Below are positions 32,833 through 41,891 of a DNA stretch of 64,000 nucleotides, in pieces; the first letter of the stretch is position 1; each line of letters starts with the position of its first letter. A model generated the notes under the pieces. That model was not told the origin of the DNA. It did no database searches and saw only the letters and a program-made list of their open reading frames with translations. Position numbers and translations under genes: made by a program. Source of the DNA: Chitinophagales bacterium (GTDB lineage: Bacteria > Bacteroidota > Bacteroidia > Chitinophagales > Saprospiraceae); assembly GCA_017303875.1 (NCBI GenBank), contig JAFLBP010000015.1:1-64000 (forward strand). The letters are read 5' to 3'.

Positions 32833-34965
32833 ATGAAAATCAATACATTGTTATTCGTATTTTTAATTCCGTTTTATTCATTTGCTCAATGTGTTGAGGT
32901 GAATAATTGTGAATCGGATGTTATTCCGATCTGTTATTACAATTCCAATATGCCGGGCTTGTGGGCGGGGCAAAACATTTGGGATGATGCGAGAAAATCT
33001 GCCGATCTGGTAGAAGGGATGGGGACAATTTCAATTCGCTTGAAGGATAATTGCGGAAATTCGGGCTGGGCCTCCGGGGTAGCCTGTCATTTGTATATGG
33101 ATCTGAATAGCGATGGGCAGTCGGAATCATTCGTGTATACGGATTCTGTGCAGCAACCCGGGATGCTTTGGGCCAATCTTTTTGGAAATACCCAACAAAT
33201 TACTTTTGATTCAAGGCAGGTTCCGGATTCTTCCAAGTATTTCTTTGTGGTGGAGCATTTTCCGGTTCAGGATATGCTGGACTTTCGGCTGGCTTTTGCA
33301 ACCCTGAGCGGGGCACGGGAAGAACCGTATTTGCCTGATGCAGGCCCCATCAAAGCCGTTTGGCTGCTGCAAAATACTACCGGTTATGATACCCTTTGTA
33401 CGCAGCAATACCGCATGCGGGATTGCCAAAAACCTCAGATAAGTTGTACGCCCTGGGTGCCGGTTTTTATGGATGATACAGGCCCGCCCTCCATACCGGG
33501 CGGTGAACATTGTGTTTGGGATTATATTACTGCGATAAGTGACAATTCCACGCCAGAGGCATTCATAAAGCAGCGCATTGAGCTGCATTACCGAATTACG
33601 GGTAATGAGCCTGCGACACAGACTTGCACCTATTTTGATTGCGAAGCATATTATTCCGATAGTTTGTATCTGGTGAGCATGGCAATTGATCTTGCCGGTA
33701 ATTTAACAAAATGCTCAACACAGGTTTATTTATCTTCCAATTGTCCGGCAGGTTTCAAGCTGTGCGCGTACACTGAGCAAGGCAAAGGGGTTACCGGTTG
33801 GTATCTCAGGCCAGAGGGAAGCCCCGGCGCGGCAAATTTTACCAATTTGCCAGCATATGCGCCACCGGATAAGCCGTGTTTCTCGACGCCAATTTTTTGG
33901 ATTAACCAATTTTGGCAAAATATCCAACTCACGCCGTATGACACCTTTAACTACATCAAAGGCGTCAGTACATTTGATTTGGTACTGATCAGCAAGCATA
34001 TTTTAGGGATTGAACCGCTGAACAGTCCGTATAAAATGATCGCGGCAGACGCCAATCGTTCGGGTACAATTACCACATTAGACATTGTAGAATTGAGGAA
34101 ATTGATTTTAGGCGTTAGCACCAAATTGCCACAAAATGACTCCTGGCGCTTTATACTGAAAGACTATGTTTTCCCGGATCCGCAAAATCCGTTTGCAAAT
34201 GTTTTTCCGGAAAAATTAGAGTTCACAGGAACAGGGTGGGCGCCACTCATTTACAAGACATTTCAATTCGTCGCCGTCAAAATCGGCGACATCAACCTCA
34301 ATGCCCTGCCTCTGCAAAACAACCACTCCGAAGACCGCAACCTGTATGACTCCCTCACCCTGATGATGCCGCACGCCCAAAGCGGCGAATTGGTTCCGAT
34401 TTATTTTGAAAAAGCGCGCCTCGAAGGTTTCCAATGGAGCCTGCAAAATGTTGAACCTGAACTCATTGTGCCCGGGCCAGGGCTTGCCGAAGATAACTTT
34501 GCCTGGTCTGCGGAACAACGGACGCTGCGTTGCAGCTGGATTAGTCCCGACGCCTCGGCCCAGGATTTTGATGCCTCGCGGCCCATTTGCTGGCTAAAGC
34601 TGAAACAGGCGCCGGTGCAATTGGAAAATGGCTTCGCCTCGGAAGCGTATGAAGCGGGGGCGGTACAGCGGGTTATTCGTTTCAGAAGTTCAGCACTGTT
34701 ATCTTTTAAGGATGAAAAAGTATTTGTTTCGCCTAACCCGACGCATCATAACACCTGGATTCAGGGCGATGTGATGCAGGCCGGCAACTGGGTTTTTCAA
34801 GTGACGGATGCTTCGGGTAAAGTCATTTGGAACGAGGAGACGTATCTTGAAAAAGGCGCATTTCAGCGGGAAATTCCGGGAAATATATTGGCCGTGACCG
34901 GCGTGTATTTCTGGACAGCCCGCGCCGGGAATCAACTCCTGAGTGGTAAACTTATTAAAATGTAA
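32833..34965 (+). CDS. T9SS surface protein with dockerin-like and cohesin-like modules (paralogue 3)
   Basis: The 710-residue protein starts 4 bp after paralogue 2. It has a signal peptide (YSFAQC). The N-terminal domain is clearly homologous but diverged (LKDNCGNSGWASGVACHLYM, DSRQVPDSSKYFF). The middle region (about 200-330) is the most distinct part of the family. The dockerin-like pair is at about 375-430 (GVSTFDLVLISKHILGIE; ADANRSGTITTLDIVELRKL), the cohesin-like block at about 500-592, and the sorting domain (VSPNPTHHNTWIQGDV) at about 633-710, close to that of paralogue 1. Its combination of modules therefore differs from its neighbours. Confidence 0.8.
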   Translation: MKINTLLFVFLIPFYSFAQCVEVNNCESDVIPICYYNSNMPGLWAGQNIWDDARKSADLVEGMGTISIRLKDNCGNSGWASGVACHLYMDLNSDGQSESFVYTDSVQQPGMLWANLFGNTQQITFDSRQVPDSSKYFFVVEHFPVQDMLDFRLAFATLSGAREEPYLPDAGPIKAVWLLQNTTGYDTLCTQQYRMRDCQKPQISCTPWVPVFMDDTGPPSIPGGEHCVWDYITAISDNSTPEAFIKQRIELHYRITGNEPATQTCTYFDCEAYYSDSLYLVSMAIDLAGNLTKCSTQVYLSSNCPAGFKLCAYTEQGKGVTGWYLRPEGSPGAANFTNLPAYAPPDKPCFSTPIFWINQFWQNIQLTPYDTFNYIKGVSTFDLVLISKHILGIEPLNSPYKMIAADANRSGTITTLDIVELRKLILGVSTKLPQNDSWRFILKDYVFPDPQNPFANVFPEKLEFTGTGWAPLIYKTFQFVAVKIGDINLNALPLQNNHSEDRNLYDSLTLMMPHAQSGELVPIYFEKARLEGFQWSLQNVEPELIVPGPGLAEDNFAWSAEQRTLRCSWISPDASAQDFDASRPICWLKLKQAPVQLENGFASEAYEAGAVQRVIRFRSSALLSFKDEKVFVSPNPTHHNTWIQGDVMQAGNWVFQVTDASGKVIWNEETYLEKGAFQREIPGNILAVTGVYFWTARAGNQLLSGKLIKM

Positions 34966-34969
34966 AGTA

Positions 34970-37099
34970 ATGAAAATCAGTTATTTATTAATTATTTTAT
35001 GCCTGTTTGGTATTCAGGCACAAGCGCAGCAGTGCCCAAATGTATTACAGTGTCCGACAGACACAACCATCCTGTGTTACACTAATGCCAATATGGAAGG
35101 TCTGTGGCAGAACATGCATTTTTACGATGCTCTGCGGGAGCGCGACGACCTTGCGGAGGCCGGCGTTTCGGTAACTCTCCGGCTGCTGGATACCTGCGGA
35201 GCGTTCAGCGCCAACGCAACGCCAGCCTGTCATCTTTTTTTCGACCTGAACGGCGACAATTTGGTGGAATCGTATGTGTACACTGATTCTGCGCAAACGC
35301 CCGGAACCCTGCGCTCAACCGTTGGCGGCAGCGAACAGGAACTGGTTTATGATCAGCGTACGCTGCCCGATTCTTTGAAATATCTTTTCGCGCTGGATAC
35401 CATTTGGCAGGGCGATACCCTGGAAATACGCTTGCGCATGCGCAATGCCCTGGAGAATATTCCGGCGTTTTTGCCCGATGCCGGGGTGTTTGAGGCTATC
35501 TGGCTGCTGGAAGGCGATACCTTGTGCCACAGGAGATACCGCTTGAGGGATTGTCAGGCGCCGGAAATAACATGTTTGTCGGTGGTGCCAGGGGTTATTT
35601 ATGAAACCTTCTTTGGACAAGGCACTGTTTGGCCAAGTGATGCAATTTTAAGTGTGACAGACAACGCAACAGATATTGCAAATCTTCAGCTCGGATTAAT
35701 CCGAAAATCAGAAAGTAACGGAGTTTTTCCGGAGCCTACCCCGCCTTATAATTTGAGTGTCATTACAGTAAATTGTGGAGATGAGTTAATGCCGCCATTG
35801 TCTGCAGAATTATGGGCTCGCGATGCTGCTGGAAATGCGGCATTTTGTCCTCTTCTGATTGTTGTACTTGATCCGGGAGAGATATGTGGCGAAGTACCGC
35901 CAACGCTTCAAATTTGCACAAAATCTGAATTGGATAAACCAGTAGCAGGTGTTAGGGTTGACATTGATTTTGTATCTCCATTTCTACCCTCTACGTCTTT
36001 TGAAATGAGTGATACGACGGGCTGTGTTTGGAAAAAGATCGCATCTAATTTATTCATAACACCATACGTCCGATTTAAACCGCAACATCGTTATAATTAC
36101 GTTCAAGGCGTTTCTTCTTTTGATTTGCTGCTGATCAGTAAACATATCCTGGGTATTGAGGCGCTAAATAGTCCGTATAAAATTATTGCGGCAGACGCCA
36201 ATCGCTCCGGATCAATTACAACCCTGGATATTATGGAGTTACGGAGGCTGGTCTTGGGTATTGATACGCTTTTACCTAATAATGATTCGTGGAGATTTGT
36301 GCCCAGAAGCTATGTTTTCCCAAATCCTTCAAATCCATTTATTCAACCTATACCCGACTCTTTACGGTTTGACTGGAATCCATTTGTTGTGGATTACAAC
36401 TTCGTCGCCGTCAAAATCGGCGACATCAACCTCAATGCCCTGCCCCTGCAAAACAACCACTCCGAAGACCGTACCCTGTATGACTCCCTCTCCCTGATGA
36501 TGCCGCGCGCCCAAAGCGGCGAGTTGGTTCCGATTTATTTTGAAAAAGCCCGCCTCGAAGGTTTCCAATGGAGCCTGCAAAATGTTGAACCTGAACTCAT
36601 TGTGCCCGGGCCAGGACTTGCCGAAGAACATTTCGCCTGGTCTGCGGAACAACGGACGCTGCGTTGCAGCTGGATTAGTCCCGACGCCTCGGCCCAGGAT
36701 TTTGATGCCTCGCGGCCCATTTGCTGGCTGAAACTGAAACAGGCGCCCTTGCGATTGGAAAATGGCTTCGCCTCGGAAGCGTATGAAGCGGGAGCGGTAC
36801 AGCGGGTTATTCGCTTAGAAAGCGCGCCGACGCAGGTCGGAAAACCCGAAGCGGTAGTAGTAGCGCCCAACCCGACGAGCGGCAGCGCGTGGGTACAGGG
36901 GCGTTTGGCGCAGGCCGGCGCCTGGAATTTTCAGGTGTTGGATGCGCAGGGGAAATTGTTGTGGACGGGCAAGGGGTTTGCTGAAAATGGCGCTTTTGAA
37001 TTGCAAATTCCGGCCCTGGCGATGCCTGTTGCGGGCATCTGCTTCTGGATTTTTAACACTGCTGACACCGTGCAAACGGGCACATTGATTAAACATTAA
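34970..37099 (+). CDS. T9SS surface protein with dockerin-like and cohesin-like modules (paralogue 4)
   Basis: The 709-residue protein starts 4 bp after paralogue 3 at the ATG at 34970; the longer frame from 34943 would overlap paralogue 3. The first 210 residues are almost identical to paralogue 2, including at DNA level, whereas the following region (about 215-340) is different. The dockerin-like pair is at about 377-433 (GVSSFDLLLISKHILGIE; ADANRSGSITTLDIMELRRL), the cohesin-like block at about 499-591, and the sorting domain (VVAPNPTSGSAWVQGRL) at about 629-709. The abrupt change of similarity around residue 210 suggests recombination with paralogue 2. Confidence 0.8.
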   Translation: MKISYLLIILCLFGIQAQAQQCPNVLQCPTDTTILCYTNANMEGLWQNMHFYDALRERDDLAEAGVSVTLRLLDTCGAFSANATPACHLFFDLNGDNLVESYVYTDSAQTPGTLRSTVGGSEQELVYDQRTLPDSLKYLFALDTIWQGDTLEIRLRMRNALENIPAFLPDAGVFEAIWLLEGDTLCHRRYRLRDCQAPEITCLSVVPGVIYETFFGQGTVWPSDAILSVTDNATDIANLQLGLIRKSESNGVFPEPTPPYNLSVITVNCGDELMPPLSAELWARDAAGNAAFCPLLIVVLDPGEICGEVPPTLQICTKSELDKPVAGVRVDIDFVSPFLPSTSFEMSDTTGCVWKKIASNLFITPYVRFKPQHRYNYVQGVSSFDLLLISKHILGIEALNSPYKIIAADANRSGSITTLDIMELRRLVLGIDTLLPNNDSWRFVPRSYVFPNPSNPFIQPIPDSLRFDWNPFVVDYNFVAVKIGDINLNALPLQNNHSEDRTLYDSLSLMMPRAQSGELVPIYFEKARLEGFQWSLQNVEPELIVPGPGLAEEHFAWSAEQRTLRCSWISPDASAQDFDASRPICWLKLKQAPLRLENGFASEAYEAGAVQRVIRLESAPTQVGKPEAVVVAPNPTSGSAWVQGRLAQAGAWNFQVLDAQGKLLWTGKGFAENGAFELQIPALAMPVAGICFWIFNTADTVQTGTLIKH

Positions 37100-37111
37100 A
37101 CCTGAATTACA

Positions 37112-38431
37112 ATGAAAAAAGTCTTTTTCCCCTTCTTCCTGCTCCTGAGCTTTTTTACACTCCATGCCCAACAAAGCGGCAACCTGCCAGATACCATTCG
37201 CGTTAGGACGATAACCGGATATGGCGTTGAGGGAGTGCAGTTTGGTATATTTGGTCCTCAACTATTGCCCCTTGCAAATGTAGTAAGCGACAGCAATGGA
37301 TTAGTCATTAATGCCAGTGCGCTGAATGTATCCCTGGGTGAATATGATTGTATCAGTGGTATGCTGGATACAAATGCCCGTGATGGTATTTCACTGGCAG
37401 ATGCGCTGCTGATCTCCAGGCATATACTTGGAATTGAGCCTTTGCTCAATCCGTATTTAAGATTAGCAGCTGATGTAAATGGCTCAGGTTCCATTACTAC
37501 TTTCGACATATTTGAACTGGAAAAACTGTTGTTGGGACAATATTCCGAATGGCCAAATGTGCCTACGTGGCGTATTTTAAACAGCCATTTTGATTTGGGA
37601 AATCTAGGTGTTTTTTATGATTCAACGAAACTTCAAGTCACTTGTATTCGATTGAGGGACAGTGTATCGTTTGATTATATTGCGTTTAAAATGGGCGATA
37701 TAGATTTAGATGGCATTCCCAATCATATTACCCAGCCACAGGGCATCAGTGTATTAGATTCTGCCGATTTTGTATTGCCCGACCTGGCATTTGCTGAAGG
37801 TGATACTTTTGAAGTGATATTGCATACGCCGGCGCCGGCGCATCTCGGCATACAACTTGGTTTGCAGTACGATGAAGCAAGTTTAAGCCTTATTGACGCT
37901 GAAAAACTTACTTCCATCAACAGGTTTAAAAGTGCTGTTTTGCCGGATGGATTACTCAATATGGTACACTACAACCTCAGTGCAAACTCTGTAACAAGCA
38001 ACGCACCCTTTGCAAAACTCCGTTTCAAAGCCCTGAAAAGCGGTAAGCTGCGCGAGCTGATTAACCTGTCGCCCGTGCTTAAGCCGATGGCTTTAAAAAA
38101 CAACCTCAGCAGCGCGCATCCGATGCGCCTGGTTTTCTCCAACACCACGTCACTCAGTATACCTTTCCCGGAAAAAGTACAAGTGCAGGTTTCGCCCAAT
38201 CCGGCGTCGGAAGCGCAGCGTTTTGAGTTTTACGGCCATCCCGCCGGTGCGTGTTTGCTCAATCTTTATTCCGCAGATGGCAAACTGATCTCAGCGCAGC
38301 AAATCCATTTGCAGGGTAGGGGAGTGGAGCATTTTATGCTCCCGACAAGCACATTTCCCCATGTTGGTGTTTATCATTATCAAATTCAGGGAGCACATTG
38401 GCATGCTGCCGGAACCTTGTTGCGGCAGTAA
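37112..38431 (+). CDS. Short T9SS protein: dockerin-like pair + divergent cohesin-like domain (paralogue 5)
   Basis: The 439-residue protein is the last gene of the five-gene operon, 12 bp after paralogue 4. Its signal peptide (FTLHAQQ) is followed by a short beta domain instead of the large N-terminus of its neighbours. The dockerin-like pair (about 90-145: GISLADALLISRHILGIE; ADVNGSGSITTFDIFELEKL) precedes a canonical-looking cohesin-type domain (about 215-318: GDTFEVILHTPAPAHLGIQL, FAKLRFKALKSG). The sorting domain (VSPNPASEAQRFEFY) occupies about 362-439. It lacks the shared 279-bp block, so it may have a different binding preference. Function is inferred. Confidence 0.78.
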   Translation: MKKVFFPFFLLLSFFTLHAQQSGNLPDTIRVRTITGYGVEGVQFGIFGPQLLPLANVVSDSNGLVINASALNVSLGEYDCISGMLDTNARDGISLADALLISRHILGIEPLLNPYLRLAADVNGSGSITTFDIFELEKLLLGQYSEWPNVPTWRILNSHFDLGNLGVFYDSTKLQVTCIRLRDSVSFDYIAFKMGDIDLDGIPNHITQPQGISVLDSADFVLPDLAFAEGDTFEVILHTPAPAHLGIQLGLQYDEASLSLIDAEKLTSINRFKSAVLPDGLLNMVHYNLSANSVTSNAPFAKLRFKALKSGKLRELINLSPVLKPMALKNNLSSAHPMRLVFSNTTSLSIPFPEKVQVQVSPNPASEAQRFEFYGHPAGACLLNLYSADGKLISAQQIHLQGRGVEHFMLPTSTFPHVGVYHYQIQGAHWHAAGTLLRQ

Positions 38432-38458
38432 ATACAAGTTTTTTATTAATGTTGTGAA

Positions 38459-38489
38459 TTCCGGCCGAATGAGTATCTTTCGGCCGGAA
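38459..38489 (+). terminator. Hairpin between paralogues 5 and 6
   Basis: TTCCGGCCGAA (38459-38469) and TTCGGCCGGAA (38479-38489) form a perfect 11-bp stem. T-rich DNA lies about 20 bp downstream rather than directly adjacent. It probably ends or attenuates the five-gene transcript. Confidence 0.55.
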
Positions 38490-38577
38490 CGCCTTTGAAG
38501 GAAAGGTGTACTTTTTTAATCCATTGTAATTCAATTGTTTAGGACTGCATTCGTTACTGGACAACGCATATTACACT

Positions 38578-40767
38578 ATGAGAAAACCGATTACCCATCT
38601 GCTGCGGCTGGGGCTTTTTTTCTTTTTAAACGCCTGTACAGCCGTTCTTTCTGCCCAATGCCCTGTCATCACCAACTGCCCGGTTGGTGCAACAACTTAT
38701 TGCGACACTTCGATTAATCAGTCAGCCTTTTGGAATATTCCTGGCTACAGTTGGAGTCCGGTACAGCAAGACTCCAACCTGCATGAGCGCCCAATTGATC
38801 TGCGTATCAAAATCTGGGATACCTGCGGCAGTATTGAAATTGCCTACACACTTTTTCTTGACCTGGATCAGGATAATATCCACGAAACAGCAATCAGGAG
38901 CAGCGACTTTCCGCCCGCCGGAAAAGTTTACGCCGGAAATGCGTATTTCCCAAACTACAACGGTGGCGATACCGCCTGGTTCGACCGGCGACTCCTGCCG
39001 GATTCGCTCAAGCCGCGCTTTGATCTGGAAGCCGTGCGGGTAGGCGATACCACTTATGCACGGGTCTGCTGGACCAATCCGGATACCCTCGAACCCTTTA
39101 TCGCACCCTGGTTGCCGGAGGGCCGCCATCGGGTCGTCTGGACCGTTAAAAGCGGCAGCAATACCCGCGCCTGCGATACCTATTTCCGGGTGCGCGATTG
39201 TGCCCCCCCCCAAATAATCCCCCATGCCAATATCGTTACAGATTTTAATGCAAACGGCACCGCTTATTTGAGTATCGCAGAGGCCATTGATACCGTTACG
39301 GACAATGTAACAACTTTTGACAAGTTGCTGTATTCTATGCGCATTGCCAATACCGGACCGGGTTTTCCGACCGACAGTAGTGGCGCTCCGGTGCACAGCC
39401 TGAGTTTTAAGTGTGAGGATGGCGATCAACACCTTATAGAGCTTTGGGCACGCGACCGTGTGGGGAATGTCAGCTTTGTAGGCGCTTCAGTCATGACCCG
39501 CGATACGATAGGTTATTGTTTCTACAATTCGCCACAGTTTTGTGCCGCACCATTTTGGGCGCCGAACAGCAATGTCGCAGGTGTGGATTTTGAAATGAAG
39601 TGGAACACCCTGTCGGCACAAGCCGATTCTACCTCCATGCCGCATGGCCAATTTGATTGCGCCCTGTTGGTTACCCAACCACCGGCAAGCGTATTCCGGG
39701 TTACGGCGCGGCAGGACAGCACCTTGCTAAACGGTGTTTCCACACTTGATATGTTGCTGATTTCCAAGCATATATTGGGTATTCAGCCCTTCGATCAGCC
39801 TTGGAAAATACTGGCCGCCGATGTAAACAACAGTAAAAATATCAGTACGCTGGACATAATTGAAATTCGGAAAGCGGTGCTGGGCATCAATACTAAATTT
39901 CCCAATCAGCATTCCTGGCAGTTCTTCAGGGAGGATTGCATCTTGCCGGCAAACCCCTTTGAGGGCACTTGTCTGGATTATTGGCTGCTGCCCACGCAAC
40001 CCTGGGGGTTCTATGAATCGGAATATAAATTTTTGGGCTTTAAAGTGGGGGATGTAAACGGAAATGCCGTTCCGGGAATGGCCTTCAATAACCTTGAAAC
40101 GGAAGACCGCGAACCGGTTTTGCTTTACGCTGCTTATGAAGACGACGCCTTGAATATATATGTGTCGGGTTCCGAAAAAATGGAAGGTTTTCAGTTTGAA
40201 TTACAGGATTTGTCGGCTTTTTATACCATAGACAAAGTGGAAAGTCCTCAGATTCCTGCCTGGAGTGAAGAGCAATATGCCTGGAGTGGTCAAGGTGCGA
40301 CGCAGGGTCGCTTGCGTGTGAGTTGTATTTTACCGGAGGGGTTTGAACCTGATCCGGCGCAACCGCTGCTTCAATTGCGTTTAAAACCTGGACAACAACG
40401 TGCAGAACTCATGCCAGCCTTAGCTGCCGGTACGTTGCGGGCGGAATGGTATGCAGAAAACGGGGCGGTGCATCCTTTGCGTTTTGCATCGGAACTGCTG
40501 CACAAAACAAATAAAAATCAATTGGGGCTTCCACAACCCAATCCTGCTGCAACAGAAAGCCGGATACCATTACAGTTGGTTGCGGCTTCCGAGGTAGTGG
40601 TACAGGTGTTTGATTTAAACGGCAGATTGGTATTTCGGTCGGTGCAGCAATTGGATGCCGGATGGCATTGGTTGCGCCTGCCGGTATCGGAGTTTCCGGC
40701 TTCAGCGGCTTATTGGTGGCAGGTACAGGCCGAGGGTGTAAATAGTGGGGGTAAATTGATTCGCTAA
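38578..40767 (+). CDS. T9SS surface protein with dockerin-like and cohesin-like modules (paralogue 6)
   Basis: The 729-residue protein lies 146 bp after paralogue 5, beyond a hairpin, so it may have its own promoter. It has the same architecture: signal peptide (about 1-26, VLSAQC), N-terminal domain (IWDTCGSIEIAYTLFLDLDQ), Ig/HYR-like part (LWARDRVGNVSFV), dockerin-like pair (about 383-440: GVSTLDMLLISKHILGIQ; ADVNNSKNISTLDIIEIRKA), cohesin-like module (about 508-605: MEGFQFELQDLSAFY) and a sorting-like C-terminus (LPQPNPAATESRIPL, from about 648). It is much more divergent than paralogues 1-4 and lacks the near-identical DNA block. The second calcium loop has N-S-K-N in place of the usual N-x-S-G. 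Confidence 0.78.
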   Translation: MRKPITHLLRLGLFFFLNACTAVLSAQCPVITNCPVGATTYCDTSINQSAFWNIPGYSWSPVQQDSNLHERPIDLRIKIWDTCGSIEIAYTLFLDLDQDNIHETAIRSSDFPPAGKVYAGNAYFPNYNGGDTAWFDRRLLPDSLKPRFDLEAVRVGDTTYARVCWTNPDTLEPFIAPWLPEGRHRVVWTVKSGSNTRACDTYFRVRDCAPPQIIPHANIVTDFNANGTAYLSIAEAIDTVTDNVTTFDKLLYSMRIANTGPGFPTDSSGAPVHSLSFKCEDGDQHLIELWARDRVGNVSFVGASVMTRDTIGYCFYNSPQFCAAPFWAPNSNVAGVDFEMKWNTLSAQADSTSMPHGQFDCALLVTQPPASVFRVTARQDSTLLNGVSTLDMLLISKHILGIQPFDQPWKILAADVNNSKNISTLDIIEIRKAVLGINTKFPNQHSWQFFREDCILPANPFEGTCLDYWLLPTQPWGFYESEYKFLGFKVGDVNGNAVPGMAFNNLETEDREPVLLYAAYEDDALNIYVSGSEKMEGFQFELQDLSAFYTIDKVESPQIPAWSEEQYAWSGQGATQGRLRVSCILPEGFEPDPAQPLLQLRLKPGQQRAELMPALAAGTLRAEWYAENGAVHPLRFASELLHKTNKNQLGLPQPNPAATESRIPLQLVAASEVVVQVFDLNGRLVFRSVQQLDAGWHWLRLPVSEFPASAAYWWQVQAEGVNSGGKLIR

Positions 40768-40808
40768 GTTAGCCGATTGATGGATTTCCGAACATGCTCT
40801 TAAAAACG

Positions 40809-40840
40809 ATGAGCCGTCCTGAGTATTCAGAACGGCTCAT
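40809..40840. terminator. Terminator hairpin at the end of the surface-protein cluster
   Basis: GATGAGCCGT and ACGGCTCAT (40808-40840) form the stem, with an inner CCTGA/TCAGA extension. The site lies between convergent genes. Confidence 0.6.
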
Positions 40841-40870
40841 ACTTGTATTTATCCCTGAGTTGGGAGTCGC

Positions 40871-41242
40871 TTACCAGCGATTGTTATTACGGCTGTAGCC
40901 ACCGCCACCACCACCGCTGTTGCGATTGTAGTCGCCACCACCACGGTTGTAGCCACCACCACCATCACGGCGGGGAGGGAATTTGTTGGATTGACGGTTT
41001 TCACGCGGTTCTGCCTCCTTAACTACAATGGTACGGCCGTCGAGTTCCGACTCATTGAGGTTGCGGATTGCGTCCTGAGCTTCCTGGTCGTTGGGCATGT
41101 CAACGAAACCAAAGCCTTTGGAACGGTTAGTCATTTTGTCGAAGATAATGGTGCAGGAGTCAACGGCACCGAATTGCTCGAACTGACCACGGAGTGTTTC
41201 AGAATCCGTGTCGTAGTTCAATTTTGCTACAAAGAGCTGCAT
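40871..41242 (-). CDS. RNA-recognition-motif (RRM) protein with glycine-rich tail
   Basis: The protein has 123 residues. Residues 1-80 are a single RRM with RNP2 (LFVAKLNY) and RNP1 (SKGFGFVDM); residues 85-123 are a Gly/Asn/Arg tail (GGGGYNRGGGDYNRN). Such proteins bind single-stranded RNA and, in cyanobacteria and Bacteroidota, often rise in the cold. The start at 41242 begins right at the RRM. A -7 element at 41371-41364 would leave a leader of over 100 nt, as is common for cold-regulated RNA chaperones. Confidence 0.92.
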   Translation of the reverse strand: MQLFVAKLNYDTDSETLRGQFEQFGAVDSCTIIFDKMTNRSKGFGFVDMPNDQEAQDAIRNLNESELDGRTIVVKEAEPRENRQSNKFPPRRDGGGGYNRGGGDYNRNSGGGGGGYSRNNNRW

Positions 41243-41363
41243 GATGAAAAATGAAAAAAGTGAACAAAAAATGAGCTCCTTAAACTTGACAAAATGAACC
41301 AAAATTTACTGCTGCAAAAACAGAACATGTTGCAGTTGACAAGGAATGTGCTCGTGAAAGCAA

Positions 41364-41371
41364 CAAAGGTA
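41364..41371 (-). promoter_or_regulatory. -7 element upstream of the RRM gene
   Basis: On the minus strand this reads TACCTTTG, an exact TAnnTTTG match. No clear -33 TTTG lies at 19-20 bp. It would give a 5' leader of about 115 nt. Confidence 0.4.
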
Positions 41372-41401
41372 AACTATTTTTTTATATCGTGTTGTTAAAA
41401 T

Positions 41402-41881
41402 TTAAACTGTTTTGTTTAATCGGTCATTTTTTTCCAAAGTCAGCAAGGCGGCAAGTAACTGCGTGAGTACCAGACCGATAACCGGAATGGACAATAAGGT
41501 ATCGGCCAGAATGGCTTTTCCACTTCTTCTGAGTTGCTCATCGAGCCAGGGGGCGGGCAGGAGCAGCAGCAGTACACCGAGCAGCGCAAACGCGGTAATC
41601 ACCCAGGGGAGATTCCAACGGAAAAGACGACTGTTTTCACGTAATTTTCGGCTTGCATCCCACAACATCAGGCTTAAAATGCTCTGAATGATGAAAAAAT
41701 TGGTATATGAGAGCCTTGTTGCGCCGAAATCAAAATAGCCTTTGGGGCGGCTCAGACCTAATTGCCAGATGAGTACATTGGCTAAAAACAGCGCCGCGAC
41801 GAGCAACAGCAGCGGCGTTTGAACGGGGTGGGTACGCTGCTGTTGTTCGCGATTGGGCTCTTGATCCAAGGGTATTTTCAT
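41402..41881 (-). CDS. Hypothetical four-helix membrane protein
   Basis: The 159-residue protein has a charged N-terminus (20 residues) and four hydrophobic segments at about 22-42, 60-78, 90-110 and 125-147. I recognise no catalytic motif or family. It starts 10 bp after the stop of the secreted endonuclease gene on the same strand, so the two are probably co-transcribed. Confidence 0.65.
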   Translation of the reverse strand: MKIPLDQEPNREQQQRTHPVQTPLLLLVAALFLANVLIWQLGLSRPKGYFDFGATRLSYTNFFIIQSILSLMLWDASRKLRENSRLFRWNLPWVITAFALLGVLLLLLPAPWLDEQLRRSGKAILADTLLSIPVIGLVLTQLLAALLTLEKNDRLNKTV

Positions 41882-41891
41882 GTGAAAAAAA

